Origin: Pempheris klunzingeri
Lineage: Eukaryota > Chordata > Actinopteri > Acropomatiformes > Pempheridae
Reading direction: 5' to 3'
DNA: 64,000 nucleotides
Assembly (NCBI RefSeq): GCF_042242105.1
Contig: NC_092020.1
Coordinates: forward strand, 12,529,501 to 12,593,500
In this document: positions 1 through 26,727 of the stretch, one piece after another
Layout of the letters: the number at the start of each line of letters is the position of its first letter
Numbering within the stretch: position 1 is the stretch's first letter
Made by a program: the position numbers and the translations under genes
Notes under the pieces: model-generated
Told to the model about the DNA's origin: nothing
The model's database searches: none
Seen by the model: only the letters and a program-made list of their open reading frames with translations

Positions 1-278
1 GAAATCTGAAGCAATCCAGCTGCCTCACATAGACCTAAATCACTCTCACCTCAAGTCATCCAGACATTCACACACACAACATTTGCAGCACGCTGCTAAG
101 CGTGGACTGAATGTTCCCTGAGCTCTGTGTCCAACTTTGCTGGCAGCGACTGTGAGCCAAAATGAATTGTCGAGTTGCTGAACCAACCCCTGCTGCTGCT
201 GCTGCTGCCCCGCGCTTCATGTGGTGCAGCTGTGTCCGGTGTGTCGTATTCGGCTGGAGGGGAGTGTGTGCGTTTCTC

Positions 279-281
<3 letters not shown>

Positions 282-336
<55 letters not shown>

Positions 337-347
337 GGGGGGGGGGG
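282..347. repeat. (GT)n microsatellite followed by poly-G
   Basis: An uninterrupted GT dinucleotide run to about 334 passes directly into about 14 consecutive G. The same GT-then-G arrangement recurs at 22941-22980. Confidence 0.95.
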
Positions 348-2538
348 TAGAGGGGATTGGGAACAAGATGTCAATAGCAGCCAACTGGTTCTTTTTAAAT
401 AAAAGCTGTTGTTCAGTAAGTGAACGAGGCTTCTGCTGGAGTCTGGTTACCGCTTGTGTAACGCTCCACTTGCTTATCATATCAAGGCCTGCGAGTTTGT
501 GTGTTTATGTGTGTGCATACATGTGTTGTGTGCTTGAGTGTTTATAACTGCATTAACAGAATGCCCCAGTGCTGAGTTCAGGCTTAATTTATTAGCAGAT
601 TGACAAGAATTAAAGTTTGTTACTGAGAAATTCATCCTGTCAGTCAGATTGTCACATCCATTAGCTTGGATTATGTTATTTGGTAGAGCAGCCGCCGTAT
701 CTGAGCTTTTTTTTTTTTCCTTTGCGTGTCCTCATGAAACTTCACTAGGCCCTGTCCAGGTTGGTCTGACCTGCCGTGGCCTGGTCTGGCCCAGCAGTGC
801 TAATTGGGCTGTTTTCTATCCAGCTGGCTGCACAGAAATTGCCAGTTGAGTGCCACCTCTCTGCCCCTGAGGAGAGAGAGAGGAGAACGGAGTGCTTCTA
901 TGAACTGCATGTGTGCTCCTACCAGGAGACAGGATTGAATAACTGTTTTGTCCAAGACAGAGTGACTTTGTGTGGGAAAATGAGCTGAGACAGAGAGAGG
1001 GGGGTGGTATTGTCTCAGAGAAATGAGACCGTCATCAAAACGAAGGGATTGAGACAGTCTTCATTGCCTAACAGCACTTTACACAAATATTCTTCATGTA
1101 CAGTAGAGATTGGTGGAGGGGTGAGAAGGTAAAAGGAAGAAAGAGGGGAGAGTGAGTGAAAGGCCAGACAGTCTACAAGGCCTGCTGATGAGCTGTGTGT
1201 GTTGTGAGGGCAGCTTGGGGACTTAAAGGACACGACAGTGGAGGACAGGATTCACGATTACTATTGATTCAGAACCAGATTAGGGAGCAGACTCATCAGC
1301 AGCTCGCAGACACATAGGCTTTACTGTCTTGGATTTGAAACCAGGATCAAATGAAAATGCTGTCACATCATTAGATAGGAGGAACAATCTCTTAATTTAA
1401 GACACGATATAGCGGAACAGAGGAAAAATAAAGTGACAAATGGTAACAACATTGCAGGCCTGCTGTTTTATTTATTTATTTAACATCTGACCATTCATCA
1501 GTGTCTGTTGCTTGGCTTTGTTTTGCTCTCAATTCGAGAAATGCTGCATTGATAGGCTTTTTCCTCACTCCTCCTCGTCAACAGACTTTTTTTAACGTCT
1601 CACAGTAGATAACTTTTGTTCTTTCTTTTCTTCTCCTGCTGCTTTACCCTCTCATTTCTTTGCCGCTGCCCTTTTCACCCTCTTTAAAATTCTCCCCTTT
1701 TACTCCCCCCTCCAATATCCTGTCTTTTCTCTCTTTTCTTTGCAATTCTCTTCTCTGTATCCCTTCCCCTTTTCTCAGCCCCACAGAGCCACCTCCCCTC
1801 TCCCACCCTGCACACCCCTGCAACCCCCCCATACGTCTTTCCTATGTGTCTCTCTCTTCTTCTGCGCTCTGCTTTTCTTGTTGCCGGTGTTGGCAAAGTG
1901 GCAGAAGGAGGCGGTCGGAGGCCTAGCGAGCTGCATTAGCCCAATGCATTATTCATGTGCCCTGCAGTCTGTGTGGGTCTGGGTCTTCTGTTGGCTTTTC
2001 ACTGGGACACATGGGTCTGGCGAAAGAGCTCTGAGTGTGGGACACAGGGCATGATGGAAGAGCTGCACAGATGGGACTATCAATTCCTTAATTTTGGCTC
2101 CCTCTTGTAGATGAAAGCCCCGGGGAATGAGAGTTTACTTCACAGATCGACATTCAAGTGCAAAAGGGGGCGGTTTCCTTAGATGAGATCAAGAATGTTT
2201 ATTCAGTGTCCCTCCTAACTCAACAGCCAGGCTTTTCACAACAAAGCGTTCCCCAAGTGTGTTTTTCTCCCCAAACTAGAGGCCTGCTAAGGTTTCAGAC
2301 ATATCTGCCCCGATGTTCATATTAAAGACTTGTCCTCTTTTATTATTGGCCAAGATCTCTGTCTGCCTGGCAGCGTTTCCATCTCCACCACATCAGGATT
2401 CACAGGCTGTCCTCTTTTGCTTTTAGTGTGTGCCCAGTAAGAACTGTTAACTGAACTGGGTGGTATGAAATTTTAATTTAGACAACCAGACGGAGATGGA
2501 GTGCCTCGACTTCACATCGCCATGTGCTTTTGAGGCTG

Positions 2539-2540
<2 letters not shown>

Positions 2541-2619
<79 letters not shown>
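2541..2619. repeat. (GA)n microsatellite
   Basis: Almost pure GA dinucleotide repeat of about 78 bases, interrupted once near its start (agaaag). Confidence 0.95.
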
Positions 2620-2621
<2 letters not shown>

Positions 2622-2944
2622 GAGTGTGCCTTGGGGACCAGAGGAGGGGCCTCTTGGAAAACCACAACCACATAGCTGGTTTGAACTCACATCTGCTTTG
2701 CTTGACATACTTGCTTGTTCACTCTGAAAACATCAACAACTGGAATATAGTTCTTTCACTTATGAATAGGTGAAAAATCCATGTCAGATACAGCTGATCC
2801 AACTTAATCAGACTTGATAACTTGCTCTTTCACACTTCGTTCTAATTATAAACTGCTCGTGTGGATATGCATCTCGTTTATGGAATTTGACAGGTCTCCC
2901 TGATAACGTTGCTCTGCTCTGCACAGGTGGCCGCACCAGATTGG

Positions 2945-3077
2945 GATTGGCCCTGATGATAACAAGGACCCCCCTCCACCTCTTTTCAGCCAATCCTGGA
3001 GGGGCTGCTGAGCTGATGTCTCAGAGAGCGAGAGGGTATTTGTGTTCTGGAGTCCTGAAGAGACAAGCCACATCACG
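2945..3077 (+). promoter_or_regulatory. Candidate frmpd1 promoter and 5' untranslated exon
   Basis: A CCAAT box at 2990-2994 and an inverted one (ATTGG) at 2945-2949 precede a short G-rich stretch. That stretch ends in a strong donor, CACG|GTGAGT, after 3077. The first coding exon of frmpd1 has an acceptor four bases before its ATG, so at least one upstream noncoding exon is required, and this is the best candidate seen. No transcript evidence is available from sequence alone. Confidence 0.35.
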
Positions 3078-5417
3078 GTGAGTCACACTCTCATAGTCTT
3101 TAGTTAAAATGTGGGACATTCTGCTGCTTTTTTAAAATACGTGGATAAGCTCCTAAAAGTGTTGGTATCCTGAGGACAGAATACATCTTTTTCTGCCTTT
3201 TCCAGAAGCTTACCACATGTAATTAATGTGTAATACCTCGTTTTTGAGTAGAATTTGTAATTGTTTGAAATTAAAGCATTTCAAGGGCTGAACCATGCAC
3301 AGTAAAACAAGCATATTTGCCCTTACGTCTTTTCAACTATCTGCTTTAGTAAGGTTCTGAAGGTGGGTTGTTATTTCAAAGAGTGCGGATTGTAAACCCC
3401 TTGCTCAAGTGCTTGGGATGTGCATGTAAATAAAAAATGGCCGACTGCTGCTGCCCAGAGAGACTGTCATCTGAGATGACTACCTGACTCGGCAAGGACA
3501 GTGCGGGTGAGAGAGAGGGGTGAAAAATACAGAAGACAGAGGGGAGAAAGAATGACAGCAAAAACCATCACCTGACTCAGCACTGATTGCAGCGCCACAG
3601 CACATACAACACACACCTGCACACCCACACGCCTCCAAGCGTGCTGCACATACGGTCCAACAACACAATGCAAGGAAGTGTGTATCAGCAACATGGACTG
3701 TGGTTCATCTATATGATGCTGATTCTATATGGTCTATATGTTTCTCTTTCTCTCAATGATTGCGGGGGGCGAGTGTGTCAATAATCACACTCGGTTCCTC
3801 ATGTGCAGCTGTCAGCTACCTAGCTCCACTCATCCCTCCTCGTCCATGTCAATCTTCGTCAATCCGGATCAGCGTGAGGTGCTAAAGTGACACCCTGACC
3901 AGTATGGGCCCGTGCAGAACCAGGGTGTCTAATCCTCTTAAAGGACAGGCCTACGCTCATGCTTTACTACTACTGAGGGAGGCTAGTCATCACTGGTCTA
4001 TACCCAGTGATCACTTCATCAGAGACGAGCTGAAATCTTGCTGTTCTAGCTGCTGAGTGTTTCAACAACAACAAAAAAAGGAAAATTAATTTTGTATATT
4101 ATTCCATGAATACAACTTCCCTCACAGCAGCACTCCTTAACATCTTCTATCAATTGCAGTGCAATGTGTATTTTTTCTCCATGACTCAGAACTTAAAATA
4201 CAGTGAGGTAATTGCTCTGCAATGACTTTACCCTCCTTATTTATTGGACAAAGGCATGTTTTAAAATGCCTCAGTAAAGCGTGGAAGAAAACTGTTGTGC
4301 TTCTTTTAATATCTCCACAAATGCTTGGCTTGCAGAAGTTTCCTCCGTATTTCAGAGCTGATCAAACTGTGCTCTCTGTGAGGCCAAGGTTTGGATCATT
4401 AGGTTTCAGGAGCACATTCATCATCGTTAGTCGTATTGATCAGGTCTTGGTCGCTACTCTTCCTGTGCCTGCCAAAGTTTCCCTCCTTGTTCTTTGCGTC
4501 ATGGGGTCAAACAGTCCAAAGCAGCCGGGAACAGCAGATGAATTATATCACAAGACAGCTGCAGAATAATATCCACTTAAAAAAACAAAGAAGAGAACTT
4601 GAGTCATCCAGTGTCGCAAACAATTGTCGCAAATTAAATGATGACATCTCTGCCATTTAAATCTTTGTCGCTATCATCTAACACAAAAGAAACATGGATA
4701 TGTATAAAACAGCACTCCTCGTAGAGTATATTTTCAGCAACAGAAAATAAATCCTGTTAAGGAATTATTAGAGGCTCTAGAAGCTCAATGCCAGCGTATT
4801 GATTGGCTGACAGAAACAAATCACAGTTGAGGGGAGTTGTTAGGTCTTGAGATTCAGTCAGGATTCTATGCTGACCAACTTTGCCTCCCTGGGGTTCGAC
4901 TGGGCCGTCCATCCTTCATTATGTTCCCAATACTCCCCTCTTTAAAGGGCAGGCTAAGCAGAAAGTGCACAGCTGCAGAGTTGTAGTGAACATGCAGATT
5001 GTAGCATATTTACACTGAACTCTTTGCGAATCAAGTTATTGTGTGAAGGCGTGATTGTTGTTGAGAATCAGGTCATTTAGGCAAATGTGTGTGACATGTG
5101 TTGTTGTTCAGGCTGACTTAACTCCACCCCTCTCTTTTTCTCTCTAAGCCTTTCTTTCTGTTCACATATCTGATTATTCATCGTGTTCAAGGCAGCTCTA
5201 CATGCTCTGAATATAAAAACGGAGCAGACAAGATGCTAATTTAGCTGGAGCACAATTGAGGTGCGCAATGAACAATCCAACAAGACAGAGCTAAAGCCTA
5301 AGCAGTTTCAAACTTATTCTCTCCCTCTAAATCCTTTCATCTTCTTTCCACGTCTCTTTTTCTCTCTGTGTTTTGCTTGTAACTCATATAGCTCTGTCTC
5401 TCTCTCTTCATCTTTAG
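3078..5417 (+). other. Presumed intron 1 of frmpd1
   Basis: No coding exon or recognisable repeat family was seen in this 2.3 kb. It is moderately AT-rich and ends in a pyrimidine tract leading to the acceptor TCTTTAG at 5417. Confidence 0.4.
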
Positions 5418-5421
5418 ATAA

Positions 5422-18573
<13,152 letters not shown>

Positions 18574-20750
18574 CCTGTGTACTTGTATCCACTAATAACC
18601 CACTGACTCTAGAGGTGAGACAAGAGGAAACAGCACAGAGCGATCTGGTGTGTAACCCCTGTGTTCTTGTACAGTAAGTGCCATGCACACCACAGCACAT
18701 GAACTTTAACCCACATTACACACACCCACATGGAAAACACAAACACCAAACAAGACCCTAAACGATGAGAGGACACGTCATTGCTTGGCTTCTCTTTGGA
18801 CGCATATGGACTATGCATTTGTACAAATGAATTTTATAATTATCTTATAATTCTCTTATTTTATGATACAATCTGTGTATGTATGTAAGGATGAATTACC
18901 CATTTATGTATTTATGTATTTATTTTTACAATATTTGCACCATGGTCTGTGATATGCAGGTCTCTGGTGGAAAAAAAAACTATGGATGTCACTGGAATTT
19001 TATTTTTTCCTTCTCTTTGAGACAGTATTATGTTCTTTTGCTGCTTTAAAGATTCCTCCACTCCACAAGGTGTAATCTGTAAATTGTCATTTTTCACATT
19101 TATTATAACAGTATATTTTACTGACAAAATGCAGAAAATATACTTTGCCACACTTGCAAATCACAGTTATTAACTGATTTGTTTTAAATGCGCAGGGACC
19201 GTACCTTTTTAAGGATTTAGTTTTTCAACATTACCGTCACATATAAATGAGATACAAAACTGTACCATTACAAAGCAGGGAGAGCACTTTTGACTGTTAC
19301 AGATTGCACCTTTTTATGAGACACATACCCTTGTGTAAAGTGTTTTTCTACCCTTTCCCTTGTCCTGACTGATTTTGAGTGAATGCTTCTTGGAAAATGA
19401 CCCCATTACCCAAACGTATGCAGTATTATAACATTAATCTAGTTTTCATCCAAAGGACATTTACATATATATTTTCTTGGAATGTGTGGATGAGGCCCAG
19501 GGAGCAAAACAGGGGACCTTATTTATGTAGTTAAAAAAAGTTTTTGACTTGGCACAAAGGTGACTGTTAAACTATGTCCAGATGTAGCAAAGATCCAAAG
19601 TCTTACAACACTGAGCCACAAGTGTTCCCCACTATGGTTTCCTCTTTGGGCACGCCACCTTATTAATAACATACTGACTGACAGATGGACTGACTGCTGT
19701 ATGCTGGGGTCAGAACTGTAGATATACATTTATATCTTTGTGTCCTATTCTGTCTCTACTTTAGTTTATGGCTATGCAAACATAAACTCCCCACCCTCCA
19801 CATACTGTAATCTTGTTTTTTGTGCTAACATTAAAAACAACAATAGCTGCATTATGTTTGTCTGAATATAATGGGTGCTTTCTTTGTTTGGAATGTTGGC
19901 CTTTGTCTTGTTTCGGGAAAACTTACTGCATTATGGATTGCAACATTCTGCAACGTTGCATGGCATTAGCATTTGTCAATATTAAGACTCTTGTCTATAC
20001 TGATGTCTGTGAATTGTCAGTAAAAGGATTACATTGCTTGATCAGTTTGCTGATGTACAGTGTTCACTAATCAGCTCGTCCATAGCACATGATGCCAACT
20101 CATTAAAGAGCCATCCGATTTGGAGGATTTACTTGAGCCACCTACGACAAAAAAGGTAATAAGCCAAATCAGTCAGCAGTTGCTTATACAAATATGATTA
20201 GGGGATTAGCTAAAATAAGGACTGCATTAGTGTTCAGAAACAGCTGGTGAGGAGATCGGTTGTATATTTAATCTTCTAAATTGATGACTGAAGGAAGTTT
20301 TGTCAAGGTGGCCAAACTTAGAAATATAAAAAGGCAGGTCTCTTGTGTGGGATTTCAGAGCTTCCAGTTGCCATGGAGGTAATGTCCAGTAGCAGCGTCC
20401 ATCACAGCACCAACATCAAGACATAGGTCTCAGGAGCATCTCTAGCTGTTCATCAAGCAGGCCCGAACAGGGAAGAGTGCCTGTGCCACCTGTTTGTTTT
20501 GTTTCTGTGTGGTGAAACTGAATCGACAGCATTTCATTTTCAAAGAGGACATTGTGTTTCTACAGGAGCAGTCAGTTTTCCATACCCACAATGAAGTCGA
20601 TGTACCAAGAAATGTATTGTTTGGGAATAAATTACACATTGACCTTGACAATGTTGAATATCTGGATGTTTGGGTTTTGTCTTTGAGCGGTTATTCACTA
20701 ATTTTATGAGCCAACTGTCAGTTCATATAAGCTCTGTTAATAAATAGTTT
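18574..20750 (+). other. Presumed 3' untranslated region of frmpd1
   Basis: No coding feature follows the TGA at 18571-18573. The stretch is AT-rich. The first canonical AATAAA signals noticed are at 20626-20631 and 20739-20744. An ATTAAA near 19829 is a weaker alternative. The true cleavage site cannot be fixed from sequence. Confidence 0.4.
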
Positions 20751-22935
20751 ACGAATAAGATCAGAAGACATTTAGTTCACCATCTTGGCCCTACATGAAA
20801 CCCTGGCATGCATATTTTTAACACAGAATACAGATCTGAAGATCAGCATCACCTCTTTGTTTGTAACACAGCTGCACAACTAATACTGTTAATGAGGATT
20901 ACTGTGGGGTTTTTCCTTGCACTGGACTCCCACAAAGGCAGAGTTTATAAATGCATGTAGCGCTGGTGCCTCCTCTCTCTTTCTCCGGGAATGTCCCTAA
21001 ATTATTTACAGAGCCTGCAGATTTAGGGGAACATTTCCACCCGTTTTTATTAAAATACTCCCTTAAATAATGAATTGGAGTATAAACAGAAATTAAGATT
21101 TCCCCAAAGATGATGGTCAAAAACACATTTGTGAGAGTGAATAGATATGGCTGTGGAGCTGAGAGGCTTTGTAACTACAGCAGCTCAACTCTGCCTGATC
21201 CAAAGTCTCCATGTCAGATTGCCCTTAATCTGATCATTATTGCAGTCTAACTTCTTGACACAGTGATCTAGAAAGCCGCACTCTGCACCATTGCACATGT
21301 ACAACAATCTGACAGTGTAGTCTCTTCAGTTTGACTACAATACATCATTGTAATGGTGATGCCACGTGTGTGATTGATTACAAAGAAGGGATTAAGGTGC
21401 ATATCTGGGAAATGACAGGTCAGATAGACATCTTATTGTGAAGTATTAGTCACAGGGCTCACAGGACACACAAAAGCCATTCAGTTTCACAATGTATGGG
21501 TGACTTACATAAATTAAACATAATTTGTGTTGTGATTGAAGCGTGTTCTTTCAGAAAATGTGGCTGTTGACAAATGTATCCCCATTAACACCCACATACT
21601 TATTCACTGTCAACACCTTTAATGGATTGATTTTAAACATTTCACTTGATTACAATTTGACATTTTCATAGAGATTCGGCATCTTGTGCTCCAGGTAAAG
21701 TGGTAATTATAATAGTGCCATTTAATACAGGCATCTTACCTTTGAGGAGGAAACCCTAGAAAATCCTGAAAAGATCTCACAAAACAGTACACTGTGGACA
21801 GTCAAAATGAAAAGAACTGAAGAAATAGGCCAAGTGGTCCATTTACATGGCAGCTTGAGCTTTTTGTGCCACTGAACATTACCCTCTGCCCCTGTCTTCT
21901 CTCAGTACCATTACTGTTCAGTCTCTCTCTCAGTGTCCAAGCAGCATGCCTTTCCTCTTCGGGCTGTCGTACACAGCGAGAGCTGCTGCATGGTGACTGT
22001 GTCTACTCAAGCTTGAAATCTGAGCCCATTATGTCAACAGATGTTACAGACAGAGAGGAGACTAAGCGTGACATGAGGAAAGATATAAAAGAGTGAGAAG
22101 AAGGAGACAGATAAATATATAAAACATATGTTAAAGTTTGTAAAAAAAGAAACAAACATTGAGGAACACTTGGTTTTAAAGTCAATCATATCCCAAAAAT
22201 AAACAAATGTGGCAGTGGTGCATAGCCAAATCAACAACAAAGGTCTTTTTTCTGAAGCTGCAAAAGGTGTTGCAAAAAATGAGAGCGTACTCAAAAGGGA
22301 AAACACTTTCTGTGGGATTATCTGTTGCAATAAAAGTCTAAATCAAATATCTTTTTTTTCCTCTTCCACTAAATCATATTAAAAAAAAAAGACAAAATCT
22401 GGGTGCAACTGTATATTTTACTGACATATACATCAATGGGCACTTGTCAAAACTCAAATAACACATACAACCTGCCAGTAGGACTTCATAAAATAAACCA
22501 AGACAAATTGCGTTTGACAAACCATTTCAGTCCCTGTTGGCATAGATGAACCGTGTGTGAAAGGAGAACCTGTTTAAAATAGCCTGTGTCTGCTAGACAG
22601 TATTTCCAAGAACCTGTGCATCACTTATACTCATTTCAATATAATTTCATAAATATTAGCCCTCTGAATTCATCAACATATATGCCGAATGTTTGGAGGT
22701 GAAAGAGAAATAAAACAGCCAACACTGTGCTATACTCTGCTTGACATTAATTCTTGGGGCATTTCAATGGTTAAAAGTACAAAAAGCGTTTCAGTTAATT
22801 GACAGAATACAGCCTCACAGACAAAGTGCTCTTGGTCAAACAGACACACGGATATTCTCTACAAAACATCACAGGACATATGAAGGAAAAGCGTGTCCTA
22901 CAAAACAGTTAATCTAGTCAAGTAACCTTTGCTTG

Positions 22936-22967
<32 letters not shown>

Positions 22968-23371
22968 GGGGGGGGGGGGGTCGGGGCACTGGAGCTCAGT
23001 TTGCCACCCAAAATGTTTGTACACAGAGCAAACAAGGGCATTTCAATTGGACCCTGGCACAAGTTTTGTATAGGCTAAAGCGTGTGTCTTGTATATAATA
23101 CTTTGATAACAGTAAGTGGTAATGGCATGTGGCAGGTGGTTTATCTCAAACTGACTGTTGGCCCCTTTCAGAAGTGCAACTTCACGGTTGTCTTTCAGTC
23201 ATGGAAACTCCAGCATCCCAAAAACAGTGCCAGACAGCAAGTGCATTGGCTTTACTTTACTACTTCCTCTCTCCACAACAAACTGGCTCTATTATTCCAC
23301 GCAGGTTTTTCCCTTTAAATAACCTTAATTGCTTTCTATATCTCCATTTCTTCATCTCCAACCCTCCCCCC
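20751..23371. other. Convergent intergenic / 3' UTR region of frmpd1 and slc25a51
   Basis: No protein or RNA gene recognised. It holds a GT/poly-G tract at 22941-22980. On the minus strand, an AATAAA (TTTATT at 21046-21051) and an ATTAAA (TTTAAT at 21721-21726) could end the slc25a51 transcript. Much of the stretch is probably the 3' UTR of that gene. Confidence 0.4.
22941..22980. repeat. (GT)n microsatellite followed by poly-G
   Basis: GT repeat passing directly into about 14 G, the same composite form as at 282-347. Confidence 0.95.
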
Positions 23372-24307
23372 TCACAAGATTTTCAGCAACAGCTCGTAGG
23401 TGGCATTGATGATCCCCCAGGAGAGGACTGAACGGTAGAAGTTGAGGTGGACCCCTCTGAAGAGCATGGCCAAACTGCCACCCCTTTCTCTCCACACTGT
23501 TAACACCACCTCCCGACAAGGCTTGAAGGCTCCACCGACCTGAGACTGAGCCCGGGATTTAACCACATTTAATGGATAGAACATGATGCCAAGGGCTGCC
23601 CCCAGCAACCCTCCACACACAAAATCATTAACTAAGTGACCGGCCTGGCTAGTTACCCCAGGGAGCTTCTCCTTAATGGGCCCACGGAGCCCAAAGAAGA
23701 GCACATTGCTAGGGCCATTACGGAGGAGTATGGGCACAAGGCCACGGTAGCACTCTCTGACACCGTACTCAGTCAGAAGTGTCCGGAAGGTGTGGACTGT
23801 GTTGTTGAAGCGCCCGTGGTGCCGATGGTCTTGTAGTAGAGTCTGCACACGCTCAAATGGTGTCAGGGTGGCCTCTGCGGTTCCCGCCAATGCTGCAGCA
23901 AAGCTGCGTGTGACCAGATCAGGCACACCGGTGCCAACAGCGCGATCTAGTAAGACTCTGGAGAAGTCCTCGTACAGACCAAACATGATGGCCACTGTAG
24001 TGCTCTTCTGGAGTAGTGGGGGCAACAGGCCCCTGTAAAGATTTCGCAGCCCATCCCTCTGGAGCTGCTGCATTGCCTCAAAGGCCAACACACCGTGCAG
24101 CTGCTGGCGAAAGAGCACCTTCTGGATGGGGAAAGTCAACACAATGTTGGTAAAAGCTGCAATGGAGCCGCAGACATAGTGCTTCCCCTGATTGCCAAGC
24201 CTGGCGCTCAGAGCCCCAGCAGACAGCAGAGAGTGGCCCCCTTTAGTCAGAGCAGCCTGAGGCTGAGGTGTCCGGGCTGACTCAGAGTCCATGGTGCTAA
24301 CTGCCAT
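23372..24307 (-). CDS. slc25a51: Mitochondrial NAD+ transporter, solute carrier family 25 member 51
   Basis: A single coding exon of 311 residues. SLC25A51 imports NAD+ across the inner mitochondrial membrane. Three mitochondrial-carrier repeats carry the PX(D/E/I/L)XX(K/R)-type signatures [23 protein letters not shown] and [13 protein letters not shown]. Long stretches match human SLC25A51 closely ([44 protein letters not shown]). The related SLC25A53 is much more divergent. The first ATG gives MAVSTMDSE; the human protein begins MMDSE, so the second Met (five residues in) may be the real start. An acceptor at 24363-24364 (minus) shows that the 5' UTR is spliced. Its neighbour frmpd1 is also close to SLC25A51 on human 9p13. 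Whether this is the teleost a or b copy is not resolved. Confidence 0.92.
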   Translation of the reverse strand: MAVSTMDSESARTPQPQAALTKGGHSLLSAGALSARLGNQGKHYVCGSIAAFTNIVLTFPIQKVLFRQQLHGVLAFEAMQQLQRDGLRNLYRGLLPPLLQKSTTVAIMFGLYEDFSRVLLDRAVGTGVPDLVTRSFAAALAGTAEATLTPFERVQTLLQDHRHHGRFNNTVHTFRTLLTEYGVRECYRGLVPILLRNGPSNVLFFGLRGPIKEKLPGVTSQAGHLVNDFVCGGLLGAALGIMFYPLNVVKSRAQSQVGGAFKPCREVVLTVWRERGGSLAMLFRGVHLNFYRSVLSWGIINATYELLLKIL

Positions 24308-24362
24308 GGGAGGCTCAGTGCTCCATAGCCTGCTCCTCCAGCATCACATCAGCATACGTACC

Positions 24363-25957
24363 CTGTGAAAGAGAGGAGAAATATCAGATATACCTGCTTC
24401 ATTATCTTTTTCATCCCCATGTGATGGAATATGGAAAAATAAAAGTAATTTGGTTATGAAAGAGTTCTGAAGTATGTTCATTTATAGACTTATCAAAGAA
24501 TAACATTTTTAAGACTTGCTTTGTTGAAACATTAGAATAGCAAATAAATACACAGTGACCGAAACCATAAAATCAAAATGGCCATACAGGCTACATGTTG
24601 GCTTAAACAGACTAAAATGTTTAATCTCAGCCACCTGCCTTCAGCTTGTACAACCAGGCTGCCCTAACTGGCCACCGATAACAGTTATTACACAACTTCA
24701 CCGACTGAGTGTGTCATAGGGGACGATGACACAATCATGAGCAGCAGAAGACACTGGGTCCATTCATTTACATTACAAAGCACCATATATTTCACATTAT
24801 CATAAAGTGTTTAATGTAATATTTGCTAGTGTCACACCCTACCAAATACAATAATAACCTGGGTCAAAGCAAGGTCCAACAGAAATAAAAATAAGAGTAC
24901 AAATACCTTTACAACATTGAGCAAGTTGCCTAAATATAGCCCAAGGAGTAGATAGTGGTGGCAAAGTTGAGAGGTCATTAGAGGTCACAGTAATGGAACC
25001 AAAATATCACTGAAGAAGTCCTTACACACAGTCTCAGGTCAGTGTGACAAATCAGACTGCCACATGGTTACTGACATGTGAGAGCCCCCACTGGACTTAA
25101 AAAGCTATTAAAAAAACCTGCAATGTGATAAACATAATAATGGCACGGTTACAATTTTAATTCCTCAGCAGCAACGACAAAGAGCGGTCAGATCTGCTGC
25201 AGTTACTTTTACAGGTATTCAGACAGTTCAGTGACTACTACGAGTACACATGACTGCTGCTGGTTGTGCACTTTCAGTGCATGCATGTGTCATACAGGAG
25301 GCAAAGTTTTCCACCCTAACGGATTACGATAAAAAATGAAAACAGACACATTGTGCTATTGATTCTTTACTTTGATCATTTGAGCAGAATACAACTACCG
25401 TATTGCGTAATCCGATGATTTTCCATGACTTAGTCTTTGGCGAACACGCCCTCCGTTTACTCTACAAACTACTTAGCCTTTCGTGTCAGACCTGTTGTCC
25501 TAGCATGCTGTCAGTCAGCAGGCTGATACAGACATGAATGCTTAGCTTCAGGACAAGAACTAATATTAGTAAATGTGCGACTGGCAAATCAAAGATCAAC
25601 AAATCCCCGACAGGGCTAGCGTGCTTAGCTCAAGAGCTATAGGCTAGGCACCCAAATGTTAGGCTGGTTAGCTAACTAAGCTAGCTCAACAGTGCTAGTG
25701 ACCGGGCCTTCTCGGTTATGTTAGTAACAGTCAATCACATGCATGTTAAAAAGGTAACGAGAGGAGGAACTAGCTCAAATATAATGGCTGCGTTCTTCCG
25801 AAAATTACTCGTTTGCCTAGCATGCTAAGTGGCTAACATAATCAGAGTTAACACGGAAGGGCGCTGATTGGTTGGAGAATGTCAAAATAGGCCACAGATG
25901 GTCTCACAGGTTTATGGTCAAGCGACCACCGGGGCTGATAAACGAGTCTTTACCTAC
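24363..25957 (-). other. 5' UTR intron of slc25a51
   Basis: Read on the minus strand this runs from the donor ACG|GTAGGTA (donor at 25957) to the acceptor TTTCACAG just before 24362. No exon or recognised repeat was seen within it. The 5' half near the promoter is rich in GCTAGC/GTTAGC words. Confidence 0.55.
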
Positions 25958-26727
25958 CGTGTAACGCCAGTCACTGTCCTGTCCCGGGGCAGGTAGAGGG
26001 CAGTTTTTCTCAGGGTAATTGGGCCACAGCTGTAGGTCGTGTCTGCAGCCCCAGCAGCAGGTGATAGGAGCGATGCATCTTTAGCGCCTGCGCACTACTG
26101 CAGATCTGACATCATGAGGATGTTTGTACACTTAGTTAATTGTGTTGCACAATGTGAGTAGTGGGCGGTTCGTGTTGGTAAAGTATCGCCAATGTTACTG
26201 TGACGACGCACAACATTAGTTGAAAATCAAAATAAGCTATTTTTCGCTTTGTTTTTGGTGCGACTAGCTAGGCAGGCAGCTAGGTGTGTTGGCCGTAAAG
26301 CAGGACGCAGCGTCATTTTTACGACAACGTGACGTCGTTATCGTAGCGTTAGAGGATATGTCGGTAAATAATGATTTAGCTTTGACTGGTAATTCCAAAA
26401 AGAGGGTTAGGGTTACTCGCTTTTCTTTCTCTTGATATAGGTGGCTGTTATATGCTTATAAGATAATGTAATGATTTAATATGTTCATAGGATAGTTGAA
26501 TATTGTACAGTTGTAACAAAGATGTCAACTGAAAGCCACACAGCTAGCTAATGTTAACTAGCTGTGCTGCTAGCTGTTTTCTTAAATTTCGCACAGAGCA
26601 GCTCTCTTTGCAGCTTACATTTGAAATTTGTCCAAAAAGACGTGTGCATGTAAGAGAGCCGTACGCATTAATCTACAGCCTGAATTGCGACTGTGTCCCC
26701 CGGCACTGAAAGCTAGAATAATTTAAA
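25958..26727. promoter_or_regulatory. Shared divergent promoter of slc25a51 and ints10
   Basis: The untranslated first exon of slc25a51 (minus, donor edge 25958) and the ints10 start codon (plus, 26728) lie head-to-head within 770 bases. The interval contains an NRF1-like site, GCGCCTGCGCA, at 26084-26094, and a CRE-like TGACGTCG at 26330-26337. No TATA box is obvious. This fits a divergent housekeeping promoter; the transcription start sites themselves are not visible. Confidence 0.65.

Larger units (their letters stand above)
1..3000. other. Gene-free upstream region
   Basis: No exon of a recognisable protein was found on either strand. The stretch holds a (GT)n run followed by poly-G at 282-347, pyrimidine-rich low-complexity DNA around 1620-1870 and a (GA)n run at 2541-2619. 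Open frames here are repetitive translations of those tracts. It probably contains the distal promoter of the downstream FERM/PDZ gene, but nothing in it can be assigned with confidence. Confidence 0.6.

Noticed and set aside
1890-1970. Possible conserved noncoding element upstream of frmpd1
   Set aside because: It looked non-random compared with the flanking low-complexity DNA, but conservation cannot be judged from one sequence.
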